Below are positions 1 to 7,583 of a stretch of DNA of 7,795 bases, piece by piece. The translations under genes were made by a program, and so were the position numbers. This DNA is from Eubacteriales Family XIII. Incertae Sedis bacterium (GTDB lineage Bacteria > Bacillota > Clostridia > Peptostreptococcales > Anaerovoracaceae): positions 1 to 7,795 of the forward strand of contig JAITTH010000089.1 in assembly GCA_031287295.1 (NCBI GenBank). The letters run 5' to 3'. A model generated the notes under the pieces. The model saw nothing but the letters and a program-made list of their open reading frames with translations. It was not told the origin of the DNA and made no database searches. Each line of letters starts with the position of its first letter. Position 1 is the stretch's first letter.

Positions 1-2000
1 TGCGGAAGGAATATCGTTCCTTTTTCGTACAGTTTTCCGCTCTGTTCCATCGTTGGCACAATCACATCATCGATAATTTCAAGGGGTGTTTTTGTTTTGA
101 GGAGAATTTCCGTTGCCTGTACCGCCTTGTCCTCAAATCCCCCAAGGATAATCTCGCTCAACTCCGGCACCACCGATGGGTTCGAAGAAGTAATGCTGCT
201 GCTCCCTTCCGAGACATCTGCACTTTTTCGTTTGGCATACCAGATAAAATCGTCTGCCCCGGCATCTTTCCCGGTGAGGACCTCTGCAGCCCGAATCGCA
301 TCCATGTAAGATTCCACCGTTGGATCGGTAATCGGAGCGTCAAGTCCGGCATACACTGCCATAGAAAGAAACGCACCATTCAAAAGAGGCCGTACCGGAA
401 GACCGAAGGAAACGTTGCTGGCACCCAGTGTTGTACACACGCCAAAAGTATCTTTCGCCATACGAAGCGCGCGCATGGTTTCTTGCAGACCTGCCGCTTC
501 GGCGGAAACGGTCAGCGCCAAGGGATCTACGATAATTCGGTCTTTTGTGATGCCATATTTTTTGGCTTCTTTTATTATTTTTTTCAGAATATCGATTCGA
601 TCTTCTGCGGTTTTGGGAATACCCTTTTCATCAAGTGTAAGCGCAATCACCGCCGTCCCGTATTTCTGGACGATGGGAAACACCGCGTCCATGTTTTCCT
701 GTTCGCCGCTTACGGAATTGATGATGGGTTTTCCTCTGCACGCACGCACCGCAGCTTCAAGATATTCCGGCACTTTACAATCGATCATCAGGGGCATGTT
801 CACGCGCTTCGAAAGGCGTTTTACAATCTCCGAAAGTGCTTCCCCTTCATCAATATCCGGCAATCCTGCATTGATATTGATGATGTCGGCACCCGCATGG
901 AGCTGGGCAACGGCTTCGTCTTCCACATATTCATACTTCCCGTCCACAAGTGCTTGCTTTAGAAGTTTTTTCCCTGTCGGGTTGATTCTCTCCCCGATAA
1001 TGCGCACGCGATTGCCGAGGCCTACAGACCGAGTCAGGCTACAACATGACGGATATGCTGACTCTATTTTCTCCCGAACCCAATCCTTGTTTAGGGCAGG
1101 AAAGGGAGACGGATTTGCCCCCTTGGGCGCAGCATCCAAAACCTCACGCAACGCTGCGATATACGCCGGCGTCGTGCCCCAGCAGCCACCAACCACTGCC
1201 GCACCCACGTCTAGCATCTGCTTCATATTTTCGAGAAAGGATGCCACATCTACATCAAAAACCGTCTGATCGCCTTCCTGTCTTGGCAATCCTGCGTTTG
1301 GTTGCACAAAAACCGGGATTTTTGCGATAGATGCCATTTGCTCAAAAAGCGGAAAGGTTTCCTTTGGTCCCAGGGAACAGTTGATTCCGATGGCAGCGAG
1401 TCCCATATCTTGCAGGGAAAACACCGCCGTTTGGACATCTGCGCCCATGAGCGTACGTCCATCTTCCTGGAAGGTCAACGAACAAAAAATCGGTAGCTGT
1501 GTATTTTCCTTTGCCGCAAGAATCCCTGCCTTTAATTCCGAAAGATCTCCAAAGGTCTCAAAGAGAATGAGGTCCGCGCCCGCAACCTCTCCGGCAACGG
1601 CTTGCTCGCGGAAAAGTTCGTAGGCATCCTCGAAGCTGATGCCGCTTAATAAATCAATCATCTTGCCTGTCGGTCCGATATCGAGCGCAATGTACGCTTT
1701 TTTCCCGGACGCTTTGATGGCTTCTCTTGCATTACGCACCGCAGCATGGATAACATCGGAAACCTTATACCCCGCCGCCTCTGTTTTGAGCCGATTTGCT
1801 CCGAAGGTATTGGTTGTGATGATATCGCTTCCCGCCGATAGATACGCTGCATGGATGCTCTGAATCAATTCCGAATTTTCTATATTCAGGGCTTCGGGAA
1901 TTCCTTCTTCTCCAAAACCGGCTGCTTGAAGTTGCGTTCCCATTGCTCCGTCGAGCAACAAGATTTCTTTCCCAATCCTTTTCATGACCTTCTCATTCAC
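1..2000 (-). CDS. metH: Cobalamin-dependent methionine synthase (5' part, runs off left edge)
   Basis: Methionine synthase moves a methyl group from methyl-tetrahydrofolate via cobalamin to homocysteine, in the cytoplasm. The frame is open for 666 codons with no stop before the edge. Domains in order: homocysteine methyltransferase, about 7-300 (DGAMGT 17-22, NCSLGP 207-212, QPNAGLP 233-239, GGCWGTT 271-277); pterin-binding, about 333-600 (IIGERINPTG 334-343, D407, INS 427-429, VDPL 491-494, SNVSFG 528-533); start of the four-helix cobalamin cap, about 610-666 (ends IFLP). The cobalamin-binding DxHxxG lies outside, so presence of an activation domain is unknown. Odd: the three zinc cysteines known from the family correspond to C208, C273 and W274, so the third ligand is lost. 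In the usual DVN motif, Asp is Asn (N375). I chose the GTG at 2000 because it overlaps the upstream stop and has AAGGA 8 bases before it; the ATG at 1985 has poor spacing. A divergent methyltransferase with another acceptor is the main alternative. Confidence 0.93.
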   Translation of the reverse strand, partial: MNEKVMKRIGKEILLLDGAMGTQLQAAGFGEEGIPEALNIENSELIQSIHAAYLSAGSDIITTNTFGANRLKTEAAGYKVSDVIHAAVRNAREAIKASGKKAYIALDIGPTGKMIDLLSGISFEDAYELFREQAVAGEVAGADLILFETFGDLSELKAGILAAKENTQLPIFCSLTFQEDGRTLMGADVQTAVFSLQDMGLAAIGINCSLGPKETFPLFEQMASIAKIPVFVQPNAGLPRQEGDQTVFDVDVASFLENMKQMLDVGAAVVGGCWGTTPAYIAALREVLDAAPKGANPSPFPALNKDWVREKIESAYPSCCSLTRSVGLGNRVRIIGERINPTGKKLLKQALVDGKYEYVEDEAVAQLHAGADIININAGLPDIDEGEALSEIVKRLSKRVNMPLMIDCKVPEYLEAAVRACRGKPIINSVSGEQENMDAVFPIVQKYGTAVIALTLDEKGIPKTAEDRIDILKKIIKEAKKYGITKDRIIVDPLALTVSAEAAGLQETMRALRMAKDTFGVCTTLGASNVSFGLPVRPLLNGAFLSMAVYAGLDAPITDPTVESYMDAIRAAEVLTGKDAGADDFIWYAKRKSADVSEGSSSITSSNPSVVPELSEIILGGFEDKAVQATEILLKTKTPLEIIDDVIVPTMEQSGKLYEKGTIFLP

Positions 2001-3757
2001 TTTGTGTTTCCTTCCTGTTCTTCGGGTGTCTTCTGCCTATATTCGTTGTGAACCTGTGCAAAGAAAGGGTCTACCTTGTTGAAGTAATCGATATTCGCTT
2101 TTAATTCTTCTTTTTTGAGCGGTACGGAGAATAAGTAGCCCTGGAAAAAATCGGTTCCGTTCTTCATGACTTCCCTGAGCTGCTCCACGGTCTCTACGCC
2201 CTCTGCTATGAGCTTCATATCGGCCATATGGGAAAGCTGCACAAGGATAGAAGATAAGTACTGTTGATAGCCATCCGTCACAATATTGTCGATGAATTGT
2301 TTTTCTGTTTTTAAATAGCTTACGGGCATTCGTTTTAGATTGTTGAAATTCGAATATCCTGTGCCAAAATCGTCCAAGGCCAAACGAATGTCGAGCGCTC
2401 TGAGCCGTTCGATGATCACGCTGGAATATTCGGTGGCGTCAACCTCTTCGCTTTCCGTTACTTCTAAGATCAAGCTATTGCCCGGATAGCTGTACTTCTG
2501 TAGGGCAACGATTATTTTTGCGATCAGCGATTCGTCGGACATTTGCGATGGCGCAAGGTTTACGTCGAGGAAAAATCCGTCGCGTTGATGCAATTCGAAC
2601 TCCGAACAAACGCGCAGCGCCTGATCCAACACCCAGTATCCGATGGCGTTGATGAGTCCGATTTGTTCTGCCATTCGAATAAAGACGAGAGGCGGAATGC
2701 GACCAAACTCAGGACTATCCCAGCGACAGAGCGCCTCAACGCCCTTCCATACCCCATCTGTCGCGCTCACAATCGGCTGAAAATATACTTCGAAACCCTT
2801 CATGTTATCTGCAATACAATTTTTCAAGCTGATTTCCAAGGCATGCTCTCTGCGAAGAATATCGTCCAACGTTTTGTCGTAAACGGCGACGGACCCTGTC
2901 TCTTTTGAAACAACCAACGTCCGCTCAATGTGAGAAAGAATGGATTCCGGATCTCCGAGGTTCATTCGCCCATCCAATACGCATAGCGACACTTTACAGG
3001 AAAAAGAAACCGTCTCTCCCTGTGCCCGGATCCGCCATGGTTCTAAAAACCGTTCGAAAATGCGATCGGCCAAACCACTCGCGCTCATCATGTCCGCATA
3101 ATCGAACAAAATGGCAAAACTATCTCCGTCTATGCGATAGATTTGAAAATTCTGGAGGCGAAAATCCATAATCCATCGAACGATCTCCCGCATAAACGCA
3201 TCAATGATCGTCCGTCCATAGGCATCGTTCAAATAACGCATGGAAATAATATCGTACGCGATGATGCAATAATTTCCTTCGGGACGTTCCCCCAGGTCTC
3301 GTTCGAGCCTAATTCGATTCGGAATGTCGAGCGCGCGGTCAAAATAGGCAAGGTGCGAAAGCTCTTCACGCAACATTTTTTCATTACTCGTATCAATGGC
3401 GGTAATGATATGGGCACGCCTTCCGTCCACCCACTCTATCGCTTGCCCAATGCCACGAACCCATATGCCAAGTGTCGGATTGAAGGCTTCTATCGTATTG
3501 GGCAAGGCGTCTGTAATGCTTGTTTCTTTGTCTTCTGCACTCCGGGGGCAATCTCGACAGGCTTTGCCGTCGCTTCCCATGACAAATTCCCAGCATCGCC
3601 GTCCTTCCATTCTTTCCCGTGCGACACCGAGCATTTTCGTATAATAGTTGTTTACCATGAGAATCTCATCGGTAGTTGCATCCACCACGTATATGTATAC
3701 CGGGGCAGAATCAATGAACTTTCGAAGACCCTCTGAGACTTCCGGATTCTCAGTCAC
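1997..3757 (-). CDS. PAS-GGDEF(degenerate)-EAL protein, probable c-di-GMP phosphodiesterase
   Basis: A 586-residue protein with no visible signal peptide or membrane segment, so probably cytosolic. Domains: PAS sensor, about 8-128, with cysteines C55, C67 and C70 (CRDCP); GGDEF-like, about 138-297; EAL, about 318-555. The GGDEF signature is degenerate (DGDSF, 210-214, with Ser for the catalytic Glu), so cyclase activity is unlikely. The EAL domain keeps the residues known to be needed for cyclic-di-GMP hydrolysis: E341 (EAL motif), N400, E432, D462-D463 (DDFGTGYS), K483, E519 and Q539. The Asp usually two residues after the Lys is Glu (E485). Inference: a phosphodiesterase controlled by its PAS domain. 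The GTG start overlaps the truA stop (GTGA) and the TGA stop overlaps the metH start, so it sits inside an operon whose neighbours have no known link to this signal. Confidence 0.9.
   Translation of the reverse strand: MTENPEVSEGLRKFIDSAPVYIYVVDATTDEILMVNNYYTKMLGVARERMEGRRCWEFVMGSDGKACRDCPRSAEDKETSITDALPNTIEAFNPTLGIWVRGIGQAIEWVDGRRAHIITAIDTSNEKMLREELSHLAYFDRALDIPNRIRLERDLGERPEGNYCIIAYDIISMRYLNDAYGRTIIDAFMREIVRWIMDFRLQNFQIYRIDGDSFAILFDYADMMSASGLADRIFERFLEPWRIRAQGETVSFSCKVSLCVLDGRMNLGDPESILSHIERTLVVSKETGSVAVYDKTLDDILRREHALEISLKNCIADNMKGFEVYFQPIVSATDGVWKGVEALCRWDSPEFGRIPPLVFIRMAEQIGLINAIGYWVLDQALRVCSEFELHQRDGFFLDVNLAPSQMSDESLIAKIIVALQKYSYPGNSLILEVTESEEVDATEYSSVIIERLRALDIRLALDDFGTGYSNFNNLKRMPVSYLKTEKQFIDNIVTDGYQQYLSSILVQLSHMADMKLIAEGVETVEQLREVMKNGTDFFQGYLFSVPLKKEELKANIDYFNKVDPFFAQVHNEYRQKTPEEQEGNTK
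2009..2013 (-). promoter_or_regulatory. Ribosome binding site for metH (GTG start)
   Basis: The minus strand reads AAGGA here, followed by 8 bases and then the GTG at 2000. It lies inside the 3' end of the EAL-domain gene. The site and the 4-base GTGA overlap support the GTG start over the in-frame ATG at 1985 and suggest translational coupling. Confidence 0.55.
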
Positions 3758-4542
3758 GAACTTACCTCTATCTCATCAAAATATATCTTTTCCAACCATA
3801 ATCCGGACGCTGGCGCGGTATGTCCTGCACAGGCTCTTTTCCCGGAAAGCAAGGCTTCTTTTGCCTTCTCCACCGAGAATTCGCCGACACCCGCTTCCGT
3901 CAATGTCCCGACAATGATGCGTACCATATGATACAAAAATCCATCTCCGGTCACGCGAATCTCATACTCAACCGTCGGCATGCCTTTCGTATCTCGATCG
4001 GCATATTCTATCATGTCTATTCTGTGGATCGTCCGCACCGCCGTTTCCGGCTCATTGCTTCCCGAAGAATGAAAGGCGGAAAAATCGTGTGTTCCTTCCA
4101 ACGCTTTTGCCACTTCTATCATCTTACCTGCATCCAACGCATCCTTCAACTGATAACGGTAATTGCGCATAAATATGTCGGGGGTGTCCGAAACAGAAAT
4201 CCGATACAGATAGGTCTTTCCCACCGCGGAAAAGCGTGCATGAAATTCCGAATCTTTTTCTTCCGCCGATGTAATCTTGATGTCGGGGAACAGATGGTTG
4301 GCTGCAATGGGTATGCGATCTGTCGGAATGCCAAACGTACCGGAAAAGCTTGCGCATTGTCCATACGCGTGGACGCCGGCATCGGTTCTGGATGTGCCGT
4401 TAATGTGAATTTCCTCCCCGCAGACGCGCGAAAGAACATCCTCCAGCGTTCCTTGTACCGTGCGCCGATCCGGCTGAATTTGCCACCCTGAAAATCCATT
4501 TCCATCATATTCAATTCGTATCAGAATGTTCTTTTGCTTCAC
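3754..4542 (-). CDS. truA: tRNA pseudouridine(38-40) synthase TruA
   Basis: TruA isomerises uridines 38-40 in the tRNA anticodon stem-loop to pseudouridine. Numbering from the GTG at 4542 gives 262 residues, normal for the family. Visible motifs: IEYDGNGFSGWQ near the N-terminus (10-21), the catalytic loop TSRTDAGVHA with the nucleophile D54, the conserved KTYLYRI segment around 109-115 with the Tyr expected to act in base flipping, and GFLYHMVRIIVGTL at 201-214. I chose the GTG because family members start with a Met-basic-Asn-Ile segment just before the YDG motif. A longer frame from a TTG at 4572 would add ten residues; it has GGAAG only 4 bases upstream. The ribosome site for the GTG is weak, so the start is less certain than the identity. 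The TGA stop overlaps the next gene's GTG by 4 bases. Confidence 0.96.
   Translation of the reverse strand: MKQKNILIRIEYDGNGFSGWQIQPDRRTVQGTLEDVLSRVCGEEIHINGTSRTDAGVHAYGQCASFSGTFGIPTDRIPIAANHLFPDIKITSAEEKDSEFHARFSAVGKTYLYRISVSDTPDIFMRNYRYQLKDALDAGKMIEVAKALEGTHDFSAFHSSGSNEPETAVRTIHRIDMIEYADRDTKGMPTVEYEIRVTGDGFLYHMVRIIVGTLTEAGVGEFSVEKAKEALLSGKRACAGHTAPASGLWLEKIYFDEIEVSS
3765..3768 (-). promoter_or_regulatory. Ribosome binding site for the PAS-GGDEF-EAL gene (GTG start)
   Basis: The minus strand reads GAGG here (within AGAGG), 7 bases before the GTG at 3757. It lies in the last codons of truA. Together with the 4-base overlap it fixes the GTG as the start. Confidence 0.5.
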
Positions 4543-4599
4543 TTCTTTCGCCCCATATGACAAAGGAATCAAACGGCTTCCAGCGGTCCCTTTCGGGTG
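4543..4599. other. Only intergenic gap (between AIR synthase-like gene and truA)
   Basis: This is the only candidate non-coding stretch: 57 bases, or 27 if truA starts at the TTG at 4572. The minus strand holds a 3-base-pair CCC-GAAA-GGG hairpin (4587-4596), not followed by a T-run in that direction. I see no convincing promoter or terminator, so transcription probably reads through. Confidence 0.5.
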
Positions 4600-5598
4600 C
4601 TATTTTTTTACTTTGTAAATCTCATCGGCTTCCGGTGGCAGAATTAAAAAAGGACGATCGCCCCCGGACGAATCAACCGCACAAATTCCGGAATTCGCTT
4701 CGGTAACCACCCCTATTTCGGTAACATCAATGCCTTCTTCTTTGCAAACCGCTGCAATTTGCAAAGCTTTTTTGGGCGCTGCAACGATTAACATAGACCC
4801 GCTTGAAATAAGCCTGTATCGATCTAAATGAAGGGCTTCGCAGAGCTTTATCGTTACCGGATCGAAGGGAATCTTATCGAGGGATATTAGGGCACCCGTT
4901 TCGTGTGCTGTGCAAATTTCCCAAATAGCACCCATAACGCCACCTTCCGTAATGTCATGCATTGCACGAAAACCGATTTCCCCTGCGAAAATGCCTTCTT
5001 TCACAACGCTGATGGATTTCAACATGGATGCCGCATGGGCAATCTCTTCTTCCGTAAGAATGCCCTTCAGCTTTTCGGAATGCTCCGCAGCAAGAATCGC
5101 GGATCCTTCCAAGCCAAGCTGCTTCGTCACAAGAATCCGGTCTCCGGGAACAAACGCGTTATCTTCCGTGTCTGTTCGAAGTTTTCGCCCCACCGCCGTG
5201 GAGACGATGACGGGCTGCCGCACAACCTCTGTAATCTCCGTGTGTCCCCCTATAATCTCTACACCGATGTCTTCCGCAGCCGATGCCGCTTGCTCCATAA
5301 GAATCTCAATCTGTGCCTCTGTTGTTTCCGGTGGCAAAAGCACTGTAAGCAAAACGCCTAGTGGCTGCACGCCATTTGAGGCAATGTCGTTGCAAGAAAC
5401 ATGAACCGCCAGCTTTCCGATGCTATCGGCAGCAGCCGTAATGGGATCCGTAGACAACACACAGTCGTAAGCGCCAAAATCAATCACGGCGCAGTCTTCC
5501 CCGATGCCCGGTCGCGTCAACACCTCCTCCCTGCGAAATTGGATTTTGCTGAACACAATCCTTTTCAGGAGGTCGTTTTCTAATTTCCCAATTTTCAT
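4600..5598 (-). CDS. AIR synthase (PurM/HypE-like) family protein, substrate unknown
   Basis: A 332-residue protein of the PurM/ThiL/HypE/SelD ATP-dependent fold. Visible blocks: glycine-rich GIGEDCAVID (31-40), STDPIT (49-54), CNDIASNG (69-76), GGHTEIT (117-123) in the N-terminal half; MHDITEGGVMGA (213-224) and LISSGSML (263-270) in the C-terminal half. The spacing is that of a full-length, intact member. Relatives in Clostridia are often labelled hydrogenase maturation factor or HypE-like, but true HypE ends in a short tail with a C-terminal cysteine that carries the carbamoyl/cyano group. This protein ends in EIYKVKK without one, so a HypE role is unlikely. It is also not a clear ThiL or PurM. 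The ATG overlaps the ligA stop (ATGA), with GGAG 7 bases upstream. The reaction catalysed is not known to me. Confidence 0.88.
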   Translation of the reverse strand: MKIGKLENDLLKRIVFSKIQFRREEVLTRPGIGEDCAVIDFGAYDCVLSTDPITAAADSIGKLAVHVSCNDIASNGVQPLGVLLTVLLPPETTEAQIEILMEQAASAAEDIGVEIIGGHTEITEVVRQPVIVSTAVGRKLRTDTEDNAFVPGDRILVTKQLGLEGSAILAAEHSEKLKGILTEEEIAHAASMLKSISVVKEGIFAGEIGFRAMHDITEGGVMGAIWEICTAHETGALISLDKIPFDPVTIKLCEALHLDRYRLISSGSMLIVAAPKKALQIAAVCKEEGIDVTEIGVVTEANSGICAVDSSGGDRPFLILPPEADEIYKVKK

Positions 5599-7583
5599 AA
5601 CTTCTCTCCGAACTCTTTTTCCGAAAGGATGGGAATGCCGAGCTCGCGTGCTTTTTTATTCTTTGAAGATGCTGACGTCAGGTCATTGTTAATCAAAAAA
5701 TCTGTCTTTGCACTCACCGAGCCGACGACTTTCCCTCCGTTTGCCTCGATCACTGCTTTTAGAGCCTCCCGGTTTGGATAGGTTTCTAACGCCCCTGTAA
5801 TCACAAAGGTAAGCCCGCGTAAAGCCTCCGAAGAATCGGCGGGCTCTGCGCGCTCTGTCCAATCGATTTCCTGTAAAATATGCTCTGTCTGTTGTGCATT
5901 CTCCGCATCTGCAAACCAAGAAACATAGTTCTCTGCAAGAATTTCTCCGATTCCTTCGATTTCGATCAGTTCTTCTTTGGACGCCTCGGCAATACGCTGC
6001 CAGTCGAAAGCAAATCTTCGACAGATTTCTTTGGCATTTGCTTCTCCGATTCCCGGAATGCCAAGGCTCACCAAAAGTCTTGCCGGTTCTGTATTGCGCG
6101 CGACCTCGATTGCCTTCATGAGATTCTCAAAAGAGCGCGCCCCAAAGCCTTCCATTTCGACGATCTGATCTTTCGCCTGTGAAAGCTTAAAGATATCCGC
6201 GCGTTCACGGATAAGTCCCACGCCTACGAATTTCTCCAAGGTTTGTTCGGAGAGTCCTTCAATGTTCAATGCTTTTCTTCCCACAAAATAAGAAAGTGTA
6301 CGGACTTTACGCGCCATGCAGTTCACGTTTGTGCAGCGCAGCGATTTCACACCACCGTTTTCATCCACCTGTGTTGGACTTCCGCAGGCCGGGCCTGTGC
6401 TTGGAATCGGCAAGTCTCCGCTTTGCGTCAAATTTGTTTCAATCTGCGGAATAATCATATTTGCTTTGTACACCCGCACGCGATCGCCAATGCCAAGTGC
6501 AAGTTCGTCTATGATGCTAAGGTTGTGCAAAGACGCACGTTTTACGGTGGTTCCTTCAATTTCTACCGGCGCAAATACCGCAACCGGGTTGATGAGTCCT
6601 GTTCGTGAGGTGCTCCATTCGACCTCTGTGAGCGTCGTCTCCACAAGCGTGTCTGTCCATTTGAACGCAATGGCATCGCGAGGGAATTTTGCCGTTCTTC
6701 CCAAACTTTGCCCATAGGATATGCCATCATAAAGCAACACGAGTCCGTCTGACGGCATGTCATTTTCAGCCGTTTGACGTGAAAAATCTTTTACGGTATC
6801 GGCTACGGTCTCCTTCGTCACGACGACATACGGTACAATTTCAAACCCTTGATTTTCCAAAAAGCGCGCCTGCTTTTCGCGAGAGTCTCCAAAATCAGGC
6901 GTTGGAATCTCAGCTTCGTCCGAAACCGTGGCAGAGACCAAGGAAAAGGCATAAAACCGAACGTGTCGCTTTGCGGTAACCTTGCTGTTTAGTTGTCGAA
7001 CACTTCCGCTGCATAAATTTCTCGGGTTTTTATATTTTGCGCTTTCTTCTTCGATTTCCGCATTGATTTTTTCAAAATCCGAATAGCGTATAACCGCTTC
7101 GCCACGCAATACGAGCAGACCCGGAAAGGAAATTTCTTTGGGGAGATTCTCGAAGACACGCGCATTTTCCGTCACCACTTCCCCGATTGTTCCATCTCCG
7201 CGCGTAACCGCCTTTTTCAGGAAACCGTTTTCGTAAGTGAGCGCGATGGTAAGTCCATCCAACTTCCACGAGAGAAGTCCTTTTTCCCCGCCAAGGAAGC
7301 TTTCAAGATCTTCTATTTTTTTTGTCTTGTCGAGCGACAGCATGGGCGTGGAATGTCTCTCTTTTTCAAACTCGTTCAGGGGCGCTGCTCCTACTTGTTC
7401 GGTCGGGCTGCCCGGAAAGACAAAGCCGGTTTCTGCTTCGAGTGCAAGGAGCTCATCGTAGAGCGCATCGTAGTGAATGTTCGGCATCATTTCTATGTTG
7501 TTTTCGTAATAAGAGACCGAAGCTTCCTTCAAAATCTTGATGAGGGCTTCCATCCGCTCTCGTTTTTCGTTCTGTGGCTTCAT
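5595..7583 (-). CDS. ligA: NAD-dependent DNA ligase LigA
   Basis: LigA seals nicks in DNA in replication and repair, using NAD. The length of 662 residues is normal. In order: domain Ia with YDALYDEL (38-45) and SPTEQVG (59-65); adenylation domain with nucleophile K107 in KLDG, TRGDG (127-131), LRGEAVI (159-165) and KNPRNLCSGSVRQLN (185-199); OB fold with SRTGLINPVAV (326-336); zinc finger about 397-422; helix-hairpin-helix repeats about 470-570; C-terminal BRCT about 586-662. Odd: the zinc finger normally has four cysteines, the first in a CPxCG motif. Here it reads GPACG, so the first ligand is G397 (codon 6393-6395) while C400, C417 and C422 remain. GGAG lies 8 bases before the ATG, within pcrA. 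The ATG overlaps the pcrA stop by 4 bases, and the stop overlaps the next gene's ATG. Confidence 0.97.
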   Translation of the reverse strand: MKPQNEKRERMEALIKILKEASVSYYENNIEMMPNIHYDALYDELLALEAETGFVFPGSPTEQVGAAPLNEFEKERHSTPMLSLDKTKKIEDLESFLGGEKGLLSWKLDGLTIALTYENGFLKKAVTRGDGTIGEVVTENARVFENLPKEISFPGLLVLRGEAVIRYSDFEKINAEIEEESAKYKNPRNLCSGSVRQLNSKVTAKRHVRFYAFSLVSATVSDEAEIPTPDFGDSREKQARFLENQGFEIVPYVVVTKETVADTVKDFSRQTAENDMPSDGLVLLYDGISYGQSLGRTAKFPRDAIAFKWTDTLVETTLTEVEWSTSRTGLINPVAVFAPVEIEGTTVKRASLHNLSIIDELALGIGDRVRVYKANMIIPQIETNLTQSGDLPIPSTGPACGSPTQVDENGGVKSLRCTNVNCMARKVRTLSYFVGRKALNIEGLSEQTLEKFVGVGLIRERADIFKLSQAKDQIVEMEGFGARSFENLMKAIEVARNTEPARLLVSLGIPGIGEANAKEICRRFAFDWQRIAEASKEELIEIEGIGEILAENYVSWFADAENAQQTEHILQEIDWTERAEPADSSEALRGLTFVITGALETYPNREALKAVIEANGGKVVGSVSAKTDFLINNDLTSASSKNKKARELGIPILSEKEFGEKL

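Noticed and set aside
571..585. A-rich tract in metH (minus strand, codons 467-486) as a possible frameshift site.
   Set aside because: The frame remains open and conserved on both sides, and the tract just encodes a lysine/isoleucine-rich helix.
415..1269. Long plus-strand open frame of 284 codons opposite metH.
   Set aside because: It is antisense to a clearly conserved metH frame, shows no recognisable domain, and has a composition typical of the reverse reading of a real gene.
1..2000. Possibility that metH is broken, since only short minus-strand frames begin and end within this region.
   Set aside because: Hand translation of the frame from 2000 to 3 shows no stop codon and continuous homology-like motifs. 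The gene simply runs past the window edge.
3143..4491. Plus-strand open frames (3143-3736 and 3820-4491) opposite the EAL gene and truA.
   Set aside because: Both lie antisense to conserved genes and show no recognisable motifs or plausible ribosome site.
4581..4609. Imperfect hairpin followed by a T-run on the plus strand, resembling a terminator.
   Set aside because: The T-run follows the hairpin only on the plus strand, where no gene ends. On the minus strand the stem is 3 base pairs without a T-run, so it would not stop the operon.
4590..4620. TTTACA (-35-like) sequence on the minus strand upstream of truA.
   Set aside because: No acceptable -10 hexamer lies about 17 bases downstream, so a promoter cannot be supported.
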